DNA from: DATGMB01 sp035293845
GTDB lineage: Bacteria; Acidobacteriota; Terriglobia; Bryobacterales; Bryobacteraceae
NCBI GenBank assembly: GCA_035293845.1
Contig: DATGMB010000077.1
Location: forward strand, 1 to 18,642
DNA length: 18,642 nucleotides
Reading direction: 5' to 3'
Part shown: positions 7,311 to 14,081 of the stretch, piece by piece
Position numbering within the stretch: position 1 is the first letter of the stretch
Layout: every line of letters starts with the position of its first letter
Translations under genes and position numbers: made by a program
The notes under the pieces: generated by a model
Seen by the model: the letters and a program-made list of their open reading frames with translations, nothing else
Told to the model about the DNA's origin: nothing
Database searches by the model: none

Positions 7311-8288
7311 TCAGGACACGACCTGTATCTCGACAAACGGGCACATCACTTCAAAGTCCCCGCTATTGAAATCGGCCTCGATGCCACCGCTCGAGCTTCC
7401 CCATTGCAAAAGGGCGCTGACCATAATCACGACCCATCCCTGCGGGATCACCAGCGCCCCGTCAGCCTCCAGCACGGCGGTGCGAAAGACGCGCTCTCCC
7501 CAGGGGCTAATGTAGCTGCCGAAGGACGGCTTATCCAGGTTCAGATCGAACACGTTCTCGCTGTCCGAGGGTTTCGCAATCCCCGGTGGAGGCTCCATCA
7601 GCCCGAGCTCCGCCGAAATTTCGATGCCGCTCCATTCGGTCTCCCACCAGTGCCCTTGAATATCCACCTGGCAATAGCCGCTGAACATGAGCCACGAACT
7701 GGCGTTGAACACCACGAGCTGATCGCTCGAACTCTCCCAAAGGAAATAAAAACGGATTTCCGCTTCACCGTAAGCCGCCGTCGAATCGATCCTGAACTTC
7801 GCCCAACTGTTCCATGGCTCGATCTGTGAGCCGCCCCAGACAAGGCCGGGCGGGCTGGTCGCAGGCCAGATCAGAAAGGGCTCATCGAGCACCACTTGCG
7901 GAGCCTGCGCGATCGCGGCAGTGTTCGTTGAGGCGACCAGCCGCTCGATTACCTTGCGGCGCGCTTCGACATCGGCGGACATCGCCGCCCTCGCGGCAGC
8001 CGAATTCCGCAGCGCGTCCGCTCGCTGTGCTTCCGCCTTGCGCTGCATCTCTGCGCGGGCCTCCGCCTGCATCCGCTCGAAAGCCGCTGCATCGAAGCCG
8101 GACTTTTCGAGCGCAGACGCAAGCAGTTGTCCGGCGGCGGGCTGGGCCGCGGGGCGCTGCCGCAATCGCGGCCGCCGTTTGGCCGGAACGGGTTGGAGTG
8201 GGGTTATCCTAGCCGCCGCGGTGAGCGCGGCTTTGATCTCCGCTGCCCTGGTACTCGCGGCTTTGCTCTTGGTTGCGCTCTGGTCCAT
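7311..8288 (-). CDS. Unrecognised protein: basic Ala-rich N-terminus, coiled coil, Trp-rich beta domain
   Basis: A 325-aa protein without a confident family. Residues 1-55 are Ala/Lys/Arg/Pro-rich and probably disordered. Residues 56-120 are charged and heptad-like (ERMQAEARAEMQRKAEAQRA), a likely coiled coil. Residues 128-325 are rich in Trp, Phe and alternating strands (FLIWPATSPPGLVWGG, EPWNSWAKFRIDS, EAEIRFYFLWE), consistent with a beta-sandwich. No catalytic motif, signal peptide or membrane segment is evident. The start is fixed by AAAGGAGG 6 nt upstream, the strongest ribosome binding site in the window, suggesting high expression. It stands between cysE and the DoxX gene with 113-nt and 133-nt gaps, so it is probably its own unit. 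A structural or multimeric binding role is possible but unproven. Confidence 0.8.
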   Translation of the reverse strand: MDQSATKSKAASTRAAEIKAALTAAARITPLQPVPAKRRPRLRQRPAAQPAAGQLLASALEKSGFDAAAFERMQAEARAEMQRKAEAQRADALRNSAAARAAMSADVEARRKVIERLVASTNTAAIAQAPQVVLDEPFLIWPATSPPGLVWGGSQIEPWNSWAKFRIDSTAAYGEAEIRFYFLWESSSDQLVVFNASSWLMFSGYCQVDIQGHWWETEWSGIEISAELGLMEPPPGIAKPSDSENVFDLNLDKPSFGSYISPWGERVFRTAVLEADGALVIPQGWVVIMVSALLQWGSSSGGIEADFNSGDFEVMCPFVEIQVVS

Positions 8289-8294
8289 GCGAGG

Positions 8295-8302
8295 CCTCCT
8301 TT
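8295..8302 (-). promoter_or_regulatory. Strong Shine-Dalgarno AAAGGAGG for the 7311-8288 gene
   Basis: Minus-strand AAAGGAGG lies 6 nt before the ATG at 8288, a near-perfect anti-16S match. Most other genes in the window have weak or no such site, so this gene stands out as one translated from a conventional leader. Confidence 0.7.
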
Positions 8303-8401
8303 GCAGTTCCAGGCTGGGTCGAGTCTACACCGAGGCTGTTGCGGGGTGCCCGAAAATCTTGAGAGGTGAAAACCGCTTGGTATCTGCCGATACGGCTGAG
8401 G

Positions 8402-9064
8402 CTAACGGCCGTCGCGCGCCGTGCGTGCAGCCATCCCGTTGCCCGTGAGCTGCCGCACCACTTCTTCCAGTTCGGCGACGCGCCGCGCCAGGTCGTCAAT
8501 GGCCTGCCCCTCCGGGTCGGGCAGCCGGCCGTGCTCGAGCGTGCCTTCCGGACGGATGCGGACCACGCGGCCCGGAATGCCGACCACCGTCGAGTTGCCC
8601 GGCACATCGTGCACCACCACCGAGCCCGCGCCGATCTTCACGTTATCGCCGATTTTGATATTCCCCAGCACCTTGGCGCCCGTGCCCACGACCACGTTGT
8701 TGCCCAGCGTGGGATGCCGCTTGCCGCGCTCGTTGCCGGTGCCGCCCAGCGTCACGCCCTGGTAGAGCAGCACGTCATCGCCGATAATCGCCGTTTCGCC
8801 GATCACCACGCCGGAGCCGTGGTCGATAAAAAAGCGGCGCCCGATCTGCGCGCCGGGGTGGATTTCGATCTGGGTGAAGAAGCGGCTGATCTGCGAAATG
8901 ATCCGCGGCGCCAGCGGCACATGCCAGCAGTACAGCTTATGCGCCAGGCGGTGGGCCATTACCGCGTGGAAACCGGGATAGCAGGTGAGGATTTCGAGGA
9001 CGCTCTTGGCGGCCGGGTCTTCCCGGAAAATCGTCTCGATCTGATCGCGGATGGCCCGGAACAT
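8402..9064 (-). CDS. cysE: Serine O-acetyltransferase
   Basis: A 220-aa cytoplasmic enzyme that acetylates L-serine with acetyl-CoA to O-acetylserine, the first committed step of cysteine synthesis. It is of the short EpsC/Bacillus type: an N-terminal helical region (1-60), then a left-handed hexapeptide beta-helix (about 64-160). Conserved active-site sequences are IEIHPGAQIG (66-75), FFIDHGSGVVIGET (78-91, with D81 and H82), and VTLGGTGNERGKRHP (104-118). The C-terminus adds a short coiled coil (DDLARRVAELEEVVRQL). It starts 7 nt downstream of the NuoI-like gene and is probably co-transcribed with it. No T-box or other cysteine-responsive leader is visible in front of the pair. Confidence 0.95.
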   Translation of the reverse strand: MFRAIRDQIETIFREDPAAKSVLEILTCYPGFHAVMAHRLAHKLYCWHVPLAPRIISQISRFFTQIEIHPGAQIGRRFFIDHGSGVVIGETAIIGDDVLLYQGVTLGGTGNERGKRHPTLGNNVVVGTGAKVLGNIKIGDNVKIGAGSVVVHDVPGNSTVVGIPGRVVRIRPEGTLEHGRLPDPEGQAIDDLARRVAELEEVVRQLTGNGMAARTARDGR

Positions 9065-9071
9065 CGCGCGC

Positions 9072-9572
9072 CTAGTGCGCCGCCACCTCTTCGGTGGGCA
9101 CCTGAATTTTGCCTGGCGCGCCGGGAGGAATCGGCGCCAGCATGTCCTCCTTCCGCTTCACCAGCGTGGAGGTGTTGTAGCTGGCCAGCTCGAAGCCGTG
9201 GCCATGCGTAATTGCGTCGGTGGGGCAGGCTTCGACGCAGTAGCCGCAGAAGATGCAGCGGTTGTAGTCGATGTTATACACGGCCGCGTAGCGCTCGCCG
9301 CCCGAGATGCGCATCGTTTCGGTGTTCTCGGCGGCCTCGATATAGATGCAGTTGGCCGGACAGGCGGCGGCGCATAGGAAGCACGCCACGCACTTTTCGA
9401 GCCCGTTGGCGTCGCGCTGCAGGACGTGCGCGCCGCGAAAACGCTCTTCGAATTTCGGCGGCTCGTCGGGATAATTCTCCGTCACCGTCGGAGACATCAT
9501 CTCTTTGAGCGTGACGCCCATTCCCTTGGCGATCGAGGCAGCGGTACCGAAGATGTCGAATTTCGCGGACAT
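9072..9572 (-). CDS. nuoI: NADH-quinone oxidoreductase subunit I (ferredoxin-type, NuoI-like)
   Basis: A 166-aa protein carrying two 4Fe-4S clusters (N6a/N6b) that relay electrons in the peripheral arm of respiratory complex I. Both Cys sets are complete: C61, C64, C67 and C71-P, and C106, C109, C112 and C116-P. C75 is an extra Cys. The segment VLQRDANGLEKCVACFLC and the RCIFCGYCVEACPTDAI signature are typical of NuoI. The usual nuo neighbours are absent on both sides; instead cysE follows after 7 nt. It may therefore be an isolated complex I subunit gene or a paralogue. The start follows a TAGAAT hexamer 12 nt upstream, with AAGAAGAGA as a possible weak ribosome binding site. Confidence 0.9.
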   Translation of the reverse strand: MSAKFDIFGTAASIAKGMGVTLKEMMSPTVTENYPDEPPKFEERFRGAHVLQRDANGLEKCVACFLCAAACPANCIYIEAAENTETMRISGGERYAAVYNIDYNRCIFCGYCVEACPTDAITHGHGFELASYNTSTLVKRKEDMLAPIPPGAPGKIQVPTEEVAAH

Positions 9573-9584
9573 GTGTCTCTTCTT

Positions 9585-9590
9585 ATTCTA
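9585..9590 (-). promoter_or_regulatory. Possible -10 element (TAGAAT) for nuoI-cysE
   Basis: Minus-strand TAGAAT lies 12 nt before the ATG at 9572, in the 54-nt gap downstream of the thioredoxin-fold gene. A start 6-8 nt downstream gives a leader of roughly 5 nt. No good -35 box was found. Confidence 0.3.
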
Positions 9591-9626
9591 ACGTTGACTC
9601 CCCCCGGGAGCCTAATTCCGCGAGCC

Positions 9627-10115
9627 TCAACCCGCCTTCCATTCCGGAACGTTTTCTCCCTGACGGATCGGGGACACACCGGCCAGCCCGCCCAGCCATT
9701 CGATCTGCTTCCGCTGCCAGCCCTCGATCACGCGCGTAATCGTTCCATCGCGCTCGATCAGGAACAGCGTCGGCACGCTCGAAATGCCGTAGGCGTTGCT
9801 GGCGGGGAACTGGTCCTCCTCGCGGTCGAGGAGCATCGGAAAGCTCACTCCGAAGTGGCGCGCGAAAGCCCGCGTGTCCTCCGGGCAATTCTGCGAGACG
9901 CCATAAACCGCCAGCGCCGCGGGGTTGTGCAGCCGTTCCAGAAATGGAAAAGTGAGCTGGCAGATGGGGCAGGTTACCTCGAAAAACGCGAGCAGAATCG
10001 GCCCGTTGGCGAGCAGCTCGGACAGCGGCGCTTCGCCGCCATCGAGCCGCGCCAGCCGGAAATCGGGTGCGCGCGAGCCTTCGGTTACGAGCCGGTGCTG
10101 CCGGGAAGCGGCCAT
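9627..10115 (-). CDS. Thioredoxin-fold redoxin (AhpC/TSA-TlpA-like)
   Basis: A 162-aa thioredoxin-fold protein. The opening VTEGSRAPDFRLARLDGG is the usual start of the AhpC/TSA-redoxin domain. The active site is FFEVTCPICQ, giving a C49-P-I-C52 pair; the cis-proline is P115 in SSVPTLFLIERDG. A third cysteine, C77 (SQNCPED), could act in resolving or regulation. There is no signal peptide or lipobox, so unlike classical TlpA it is predicted to be cytosolic; peroxidase and disulfide-reductase activities are both possible. It is 54 nt upstream of nuoI, on the same strand, and could belong to the same transcription unit or be expressed from its own TACACT promoter. Confidence 0.85.
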   Translation of the reverse strand: MAASRQHRLVTEGSRAPDFRLARLDGGEAPLSELLANGPILLAFFEVTCPICQLTFPFLERLHNPAALAVYGVSQNCPEDTRAFARHFGVSFPMLLDREEDQFPASNAYGISSVPTLFLIERDGTITRVIEGWQRKQIEWLGGLAGVSPIRQGENVPEWKAG

Positions 10116-10121
10116 ACCTCA

Positions 10122-10149
10122 AGTGTAGCGAACCCGGCCGCGGCCGCAA
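10122..10149 (-). promoter_or_regulatory. Predicted promoter (TTGCGG-16-TACACT) for the redoxin gene
   Basis: On the minus strand TACACT (10122-10127) lies 16 nt downstream of TTGCGG (10144-10149) and only 6 nt before the ATG at 10115. This predicts a leaderless transcript. The region also holds two GC palindromes (CGGCCGCGGCCG at 10135-10146 and GCGGCGCCGC at 10155-10164), which may act in termination of the LysR gene. Confidence 0.35.
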
Positions 10150-10180
10150 CCGAAGCGGCGCCGCCGTGCCGCGCCAACCC

Positions 10181-11083
10181 TCACCCCCGCGGCTCGGCCC
10201 CGTTCCGCGCTCCCAGCGCGCTCTGGATCGCCTTCGCGATCGAAACCGTCAGCGCTCGCGGATACTCCGTGCGCGCCAGCGCCAGCGCCTGCCGGCGCAC
10301 CAGCCGCCGTCCCTTCACGCGGAAGAGCTGAAAGTAGCGGCTTTCCCGGCGCAGCGCAAACTCGGGCAGCAGGGAATACCCGAAGCCCGCGCCCACCAGC
10401 CGCTTGATCGCCTCGGTGTCGTCGGCCTCCATGATCACCCGCGGGCTCACGCCCAGATCGCGGAAGAATCCGTCGATGAGCGCCCGGCTGTTGCTCCGCG
10501 GCGGGTACAGCAGAAAGGGGACCTGCGTGAGATCCGCCGCGTCGAGCTGCGCCATGCGGGCGCGGCCGTGTGCCGGCCGGAGCCCGAGCAACTCCTCGTC
10601 GTAGAGCGGCAGGATGCTCAACTTCTCTTCGTCGACCGGCAGCGAAATCAGCCCGAGATCGAAGCGCCGGCTGAGCAGCCCCTCGACGATCTCCTCGGTG
10701 GCCGCTACCGTCACATGCATATCGGTCTGCGGAAAGCGCTTGCGGATCTGGCGCAGCGGCGCGCCGAGGCGATAGATGAGGCTGGTGGCGCCGCTGGCGA
10801 AATGGAAGGGCCGCGTATCCCCGTGGGCATCGTTGATAAACTCCTGCTCGATCAGTTCGACCTGGTGCAGAATCGAGCGCGCATGGTCGCCCAGGCGGAG
10901 CGCCGCCGCGGTAGGCACGATGCGCTTGCCGGAACGCACAAACAGCTCGACGCCGATGCCGGCTCCCAGCGCATGCAACTGCTGGCTCACCGCGCCGGGA
11001 GAGAGCGATACTTTTTCGGCCGCGCGCGTCACGCTCGAGGTCTCGAGCACCGCCAGCAGCGTGCGAAGGTGGCTGATTTCCAT
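10181..11083 (-). CDS. LysR-family transcriptional regulator
   Basis: A 300-aa DNA-binding regulator. Residues 1-60 form the winged helix-turn-helix, with the LysR recognition pattern SSVTRAAEKVSLSPGAVSQQ (16-35) and ELFVRSGKRIVPT (46-58). Residues about 90-290 form the two-lobed effector-binding domain (FHFASGATSLIYRL, DLGLISLPVDEEKL, GAGFGYSLLPEFAL). The reading frame continues upstream to 11188 but the family always begins near MEISHLRTLLAV, so 11083 is used; TACAAT lies 11 nt before it. The target genes are unknown. It faces no divergent partner except the broken SAVED gene on the same strand, so the usual LysR-plus-divergent-target arrangement is absent. Confidence 0.92.
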   Translation of the reverse strand: MEISHLRTLLAVLETSSVTRAAEKVSLSPGAVSQQLHALGAGIGVELFVRSGKRIVPTAAALRLGDHARSILHQVELIEQEFINDAHGDTRPFHFASGATSLIYRLGAPLRQIRKRFPQTDMHVTVAATEEIVEGLLSRRFDLGLISLPVDEEKLSILPLYDEELLGLRPAHGRARMAQLDAADLTQVPFLLYPPRSNSRALIDGFFRDLGVSPRVIMEADDTEAIKRLVGAGFGYSLLPEFALRRESRYFQLFRVKGRRLVRRQALALARTEYPRALTVSIAKAIQSALGARNGAEPRG

Positions 11084-11094
11084 GGGCCACCCGC

Positions 11095-11100
11095 ATTGTA
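11095..11100 (-). promoter_or_regulatory. Possible -10 element (TACAAT) for the LysR gene
   Basis: Minus-strand TACAAT lies 11 nt before the ATG at 11083. GGTGG in between could be a weak ribosome binding site. The 65-nt gap holds no other recognisable signal. Confidence 0.3.
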
Positions 11101-11148
11101 ACGCGGACGGCCGGGGCCATCGGCGCGCGCGGCTTCCGGCTCGCCCGG

Positions 11149-11540
11149 TCACCGCGGCCGCGTCAGCTCCAGCGCCCACTGGTAACACGGTATGGCGTGG
11201 TGGCTATATTGGTATACCTCCAGCGGAGGGTTCATCACCGGGTTGAAAGCGCGCCCGAATGCCACCGCGCCCGCCGCGGGCCCGGCGTAGTAGAGGTGCA
11301 GACGGCGGCATTTCCGTTCGCGCACCACGGCCAGCGCCTCCCCATACAGGCGCGAAAGCTGGCTGAGCGGATCGGGATGCCGCAGACATCGCACGGAAGG
11401 CTCCGCGGCCGCGCGCTCTCCTCCTCTCCTCTGGCGCTCACGACCAGCGCGCGCCGGCATTCCGGATGCGAACACCGTCCCGCCGCCCGCGCCCAGAGCA
11501 TCAGTAAGTCACGCGGACGGATGTAGCGGTGTTGGGCCAT
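11149..11540 (-). pseudogene. Remnant of an HNH-SAVED protein (Cap5-like CBASS effector)
   Basis: Two pieces of one protein lie in different frames. From ATG 11540 the first frame gives MAQHRYIRPRDLLMLWARAA followed by GRCSHPECRRALVV, the usual start of the HNH nuclease of Cap5-type effectors (LW-R-GGRC-x-x-x-C-N pattern). A second frame, open to TGA at 11149, gives QLSRLYGEALAVVRERKCRR, then HLYYAGPAAGAVAFGRAFNP and PPLEVYQY...YQWALEL, the C-terminal signature of SAVED domains that sense cyclic oligonucleotides. Intact proteins of this kind are roughly 350-400 aa, so the HNH catalytic half and most of SAVED are missing, with the junction near 11390-11440. No CD-NTase gene is nearby. I read it as a decayed anti-phage effector; it is unlikely to make a working protein. 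Confidence 0.72.
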
Positions 11541-12150
11541 GCGCCGTGGCATACTGGTCCAGAACCCGATGAAGGTGCCTTACGCGAAGAAGTGGCAGCA
11601 TGTGACCGGCCGGTTGAGCGAGATTGCGCTCGGCTGCGGCCTGGTCGAGGAGTGCAAATGGGGCAAGCCCTGCTTCACCTGGCGGAAGAAGAACGTGGCG
11701 ATCGTCATCCCGCTGAAGGACGCGTGCGCCCTCTCGTTCTTCAAAGGCGCCTTGCTCAAGGACCCGAAGCACATTCTCCAAAAGATCGGAGAGGCGCAGG
11801 CGGGCCGCTGGATCAAATTCGCCTCCCCTGAGGAAGTTTCGGCACTGCAGCCGGCCCTGAGGCAGTACCTCTGCGAAGCGATCGAGGTCGAGGAGTCCGG
11901 AAAGAAGGTCCCCCTCAAGAAGGCTTGCGAGTATGCGGTTCCCGAGGAGCTGCAAATGAGGCTGAACGCGGCTCCGGAGCTGAAGGCGGCGTTCGAAGCC
12001 CTCTCGCCGGGACGCAGGAAGTCGTACATCTTTCATGTCTCGCGCGCGAAGCAGGCGAAGACGCGGGCAGCGCGGGCCGAGAAATGTGTGCCGATGATCT
12101 TAAGCGGCCGGGGCTTCAACGAGCGCACCAGCGGCCCGGGTCTCACCTAA
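11539..12150 (+). CDS. YdeI/OmpD-associated family protein
   Basis: A 203-aa protein. The N-terminal part (about 15-110) is a DUF1801/YdhG-like domain, with the typical VEECKWGKPCFTWRKKNVA (36-54) and LKDACALSFFKGALLKDP (59-76). The C-terminal part carries the YdeI/OmdA motif FEALSPGRRKSYIFHVSRAK (152-171) and ends with EKCVPMILSGRG (181-192). In the well-known YdeI family these proteins are linked loosely to stress or antimicrobial-peptide resistance; the molecular activity is not known. Start 11539 (MRRGILVQNP) or 11569 (MKVPYAKKWQ) are both possible because neither has a clear ribosome binding site; the first retains the NP-x-V region seen near the start of homologues. Its ATG overlaps the divergent start codon of the SAVED remnant. 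Confidence 0.88.
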   Translation: MRRGILVQNPMKVPYAKKWQHVTGRLSEIALGCGLVEECKWGKPCFTWRKKNVAIVIPLKDACALSFFKGALLKDPKHILQKIGEAQAGRWIKFASPEEVSALQPALRQYLCEAIEVEESGKKVPLKKACEYAVPEELQMRLNAAPELKAAFEALSPGRRKSYIFHVSRAKQAKTRAARAEKCVPMILSGRGFNERTSGPGLT

Positions 12151-12153
12151 CGC

Positions 12154-13170
12154 TTACCGCCCCACCGCCGATTGCGCCATGCGCCGCACCTTCCGCCGCA
12201 CACGCGCCGGAAAACCTGCCGGTGCGGCTCCCGAGCTCTGCCACTCGCTGACAAGCTGCTGCAGCTCGCGAATCAAGCCCTGCACTTCGCTCCACGGCAT
12301 CGGCGCTGGCGCCGCCGGCGGGCATTGGCGCAGCAGGCAGCCGACGAACTGCGGCTTCGGGACCACGTGCAGCGAGACGATCTCGAACCCGAGCGCGCCG
12401 AAGACCCTCGGCGCCGTCTGCATGGTCAGCCAGTAACAGTGATCGACTTTGCTCACCGTTTGCGGCGCGCCGGTGATCCGGCACAATTCCAGGTAATCCA
12501 GGAAATCGCAGTAGAACAGGCCGCCGGGCGCGAGGTACCGGCGGATATTCGCCATCGTGGCGCGCAGGTCGTAGAGGTGCTCGATGGTCCGGCACAGCAG
12601 CACGAGATCGAATCGTTCCTCGGTCTCCCAGGTCTCGGCCGAGCCGACGATCCCGCGCAGTCCGAGGCGGCAGGCCGCTTCGATCTCCTCGCGCGAAGGA
12701 TCGAGCACCGTGCCCTCCACGCCGAAGCGCGTCGCGAGCTCCTGTGCCACCTGCCCGGAGCTGCCGCCCACGTCCAGCAGCCGGATCCCCTCGCCGCCGG
12801 GCACGCGCCGGTCGAGAAAGCGCACCAGGTTGCGCGCGTAGGCGGCCTGATCGGCCTGCAAATCCTCAATCGTAGCCGTGGAGCCCGCGAATGCGGACGT
12901 CAGCTTGCGGTAATCGCCCTCGCAGTAGAACTCGGAGTAGCCCTGCTGCGTGAAGCGGTCCATCAGGTAGATCAGTCCGCAGCCGGTGCATAGCGCCGTG
13001 CGGAGCGGCAGCCCGTACCGGTCCTCATACGCGATCACGCAACTGGTTTCGGACCCGCACAGGTTGCACGCGGAAACGAACTGGCGGGGGGCGGCGGCGA
13101 GCGGCTCAACGACCGGCCGGCAGCGCTGGCGCCGCGTCTCCAGCTCCGCCGGGCTGATGAGAAAGTGCAT
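12154..13170 (-). CDS. SAM-dependent methyltransferase with N-terminal zinc motif
   Basis: A 338-aa class I methyltransferase. Residues 33-66 hold two Cys pairs, ACNLCGS (C35, C38) and LCTGCGLIYL (C61, C64), the zinc-ribbon seen in front of methyltransferases that act on sugars or small molecules in surface polysaccharide and secondary-metabolite pathways. The AdoMet-binding fold follows: motif I RLLDVGGSSGQVAQEL (130-145), acidic D157 (TVLDPS), and LLCRTIEHLYDLRATMANIR (191-210) with YLAPGGLFYCD (212-222). The C-terminal third is helical and basic (ARVRRKVRRM). The substrate is unknown. It converges on the YdeI-like gene with only 3 nt between stops. A TATCGT hexamer lies 13 nt before the start. 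Confidence 0.85.
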   Translation of the reverse strand: MHFLISPAELETRRQRCRPVVEPLAAAPRQFVSACNLCGSETSCVIAYEDRYGLPLRTALCTGCGLIYLMDRFTQQGYSEFYCEGDYRKLTSAFAGSTATIEDLQADQAAYARNLVRFLDRRVPGGEGIRLLDVGGSSGQVAQELATRFGVEGTVLDPSREEIEAACRLGLRGIVGSAETWETEERFDLVLLCRTIEHLYDLRATMANIRRYLAPGGLFYCDFLDYLELCRITGAPQTVSKVDHCYWLTMQTAPRVFGALGFEIVSLHVVPKPQFVGCLLRQCPPAAPAPMPWSEVQGLIRELQQLVSEWQSSGAAPAGFPARVRRKVRRMAQSAVGR

Positions 13171-13271
13171 GCGCTGCCAGCCTACGATACCGCGCGCACA
13201 CTTGCCAAGCGGCGGGCGTATTCAGGACCACCGCCGCCGGCCGCCTCCAGTGAGATACCGCCCGCGCGCGC

Positions 13272-14006
13272 CTATTCGCGCTTCTCCAGTTGCAGCGTGA
13301 TGGTGCCGATCGTCACCGGCATGCGCACGCGAATCTGCACCGGAATCCGGCGGGCATCGTCCGTCAGCCACACGTGCAAATGCGCCGAGCGCTGGAACAG
13401 CACGCCGTTGAAGAGCATGATTTCGTACTGAACGGTCTTGAACGTTCCGGCCGTCGTCCTCACGTCCTCGCGCTGCTGCGCCTCGACGTTCGCCAGCACG
13501 CTCTTCTTGCCGTCGCTCACCGCGACCTGCGCGGATTGCCCCGGCTCCAGGCGCAGGGTCCGCACATAAAACAGCCCCCCAATCACGTCGTGGACGCACG
13601 AAGGAATCTCGATCTCCTTAGAGAGCATTACCGAATTCCTCACCAGGTCGCGCTCCACATACAAGCTGCGGTGCGCCACGCCCTCGAACTGAATGCGCGT
13701 CTCGCGCCGCCGGTTGCCCTCGTGCGTCGTCATCTCGACGCCCTGCGTGCACAGCGACTGGCTGAGTATGGCGCTGTAGTCGTCTTCCACTTTGAAAAGC
13801 TTGGATACCAGCCCCACGGATTCCAGGTGAAATTTCACCTGCCAGTCCGAGCGGGGAGCCGGCCCCCAATCGACCACCGCCTTGCCTGCCGTGATCAGCC
13901 GCCACTCCACGTTGTAATGCAGCGTTTCGCGGCCCGGAGGCGGCATGGACTGCGGGTTTGCCAGGGCTGCGCAGATCAGGACCGCCAACAGGGGCGTAAC
14001 TCGCAT
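13272..14006 (-). CDS. DUF3108 domain protein, exported
   Basis: A 244-aa protein with a signal peptide (residues 1-17, LLAVLICAALA) followed by a beta-rich domain of the DUF3108 type: ETLHYNVEWRLITAGKAVVD (27-46), VGLVSKLFKVEDDYSAIL (63-80), and a C-terminal block with TTAGTFKTVQYEIMLFNGVL and VWLTDDARRIPVQIRVRM. The family resembles outer-membrane-associated lipoprotein-binding folds, but its function is not established. The gene is divergent from the alpha/beta hydrolase. It is followed after 101 nt by the methyltransferase gene on the same strand; the gap holds no clear signal other than a possible TATCGT -10 box for the latter. Confidence 0.85.
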   Translation of the reverse strand: MRVTPLLAVLICAALANPQSMPPPGRETLHYNVEWRLITAGKAVVDWGPAPRSDWQVKFHLESVGLVSKLFKVEDDYSAILSQSLCTQGVEMTTHEGNRRRETRIQFEGVAHRSLYVERDLVRNSVMLSKEIEIPSCVHDVIGGLFYVRTLRLEPGQSAQVAVSDGKKSVLANVEAQQREDVRTTAGTFKTVQYEIMLFNGVLFQRSAHLHVWLTDDARRIPVQIRVRMPVTIGTITLQLEKRE

Positions 14007-14052
14007 CGATAACGCCAGTGTCGCATAATTGTGCTACGGTGCACCAAATGAG

Positions 14053-14081
14053 GGCAGAGATGGCACAGAAGGCAGAGATGG
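14053..14081 (+). repeat. Short direct repeat GGCAGAGATGG, two copies
   Basis: GGCAGAGATGG occurs at 14053-14063 and 14071-14081, 18 nt apart, at the 5' edge of the hydrolase gene. Each copy contains an in-frame ATG. The period is a multiple of three, so the repeat adds six residues without a frame change. It is purine-rich, unlike the surrounding GC-rich coding sequence. Confidence 0.45.

Noticed and set aside
8289..8401. Promoter or terminator in the gap between cysE and the 7311-8288 gene
   Set aside because: A TAGACT hexamer and a 5-bp GTATC/GATAC stem are present, but with no -35 box and too short a stem; only the Shine-Dalgarno was kept.
10135..10164. Two perfect GC palindromes (CGGCCGCGGCCG and GCGGCGCCGC) as a regulator binding site
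   Set aside because: Short GC-only palindromes arise easily in this composition and no half-site with LysR-type T-N11-A character is visible.
11149..12150. A complete CBASS operon around the SAVED remnant
   Set aside because: No CD-NTase, Cap2/Cap3 or other effector gene lies nearby; the neighbours are LysR and YdeI-family genes, so only a broken effector is supported.
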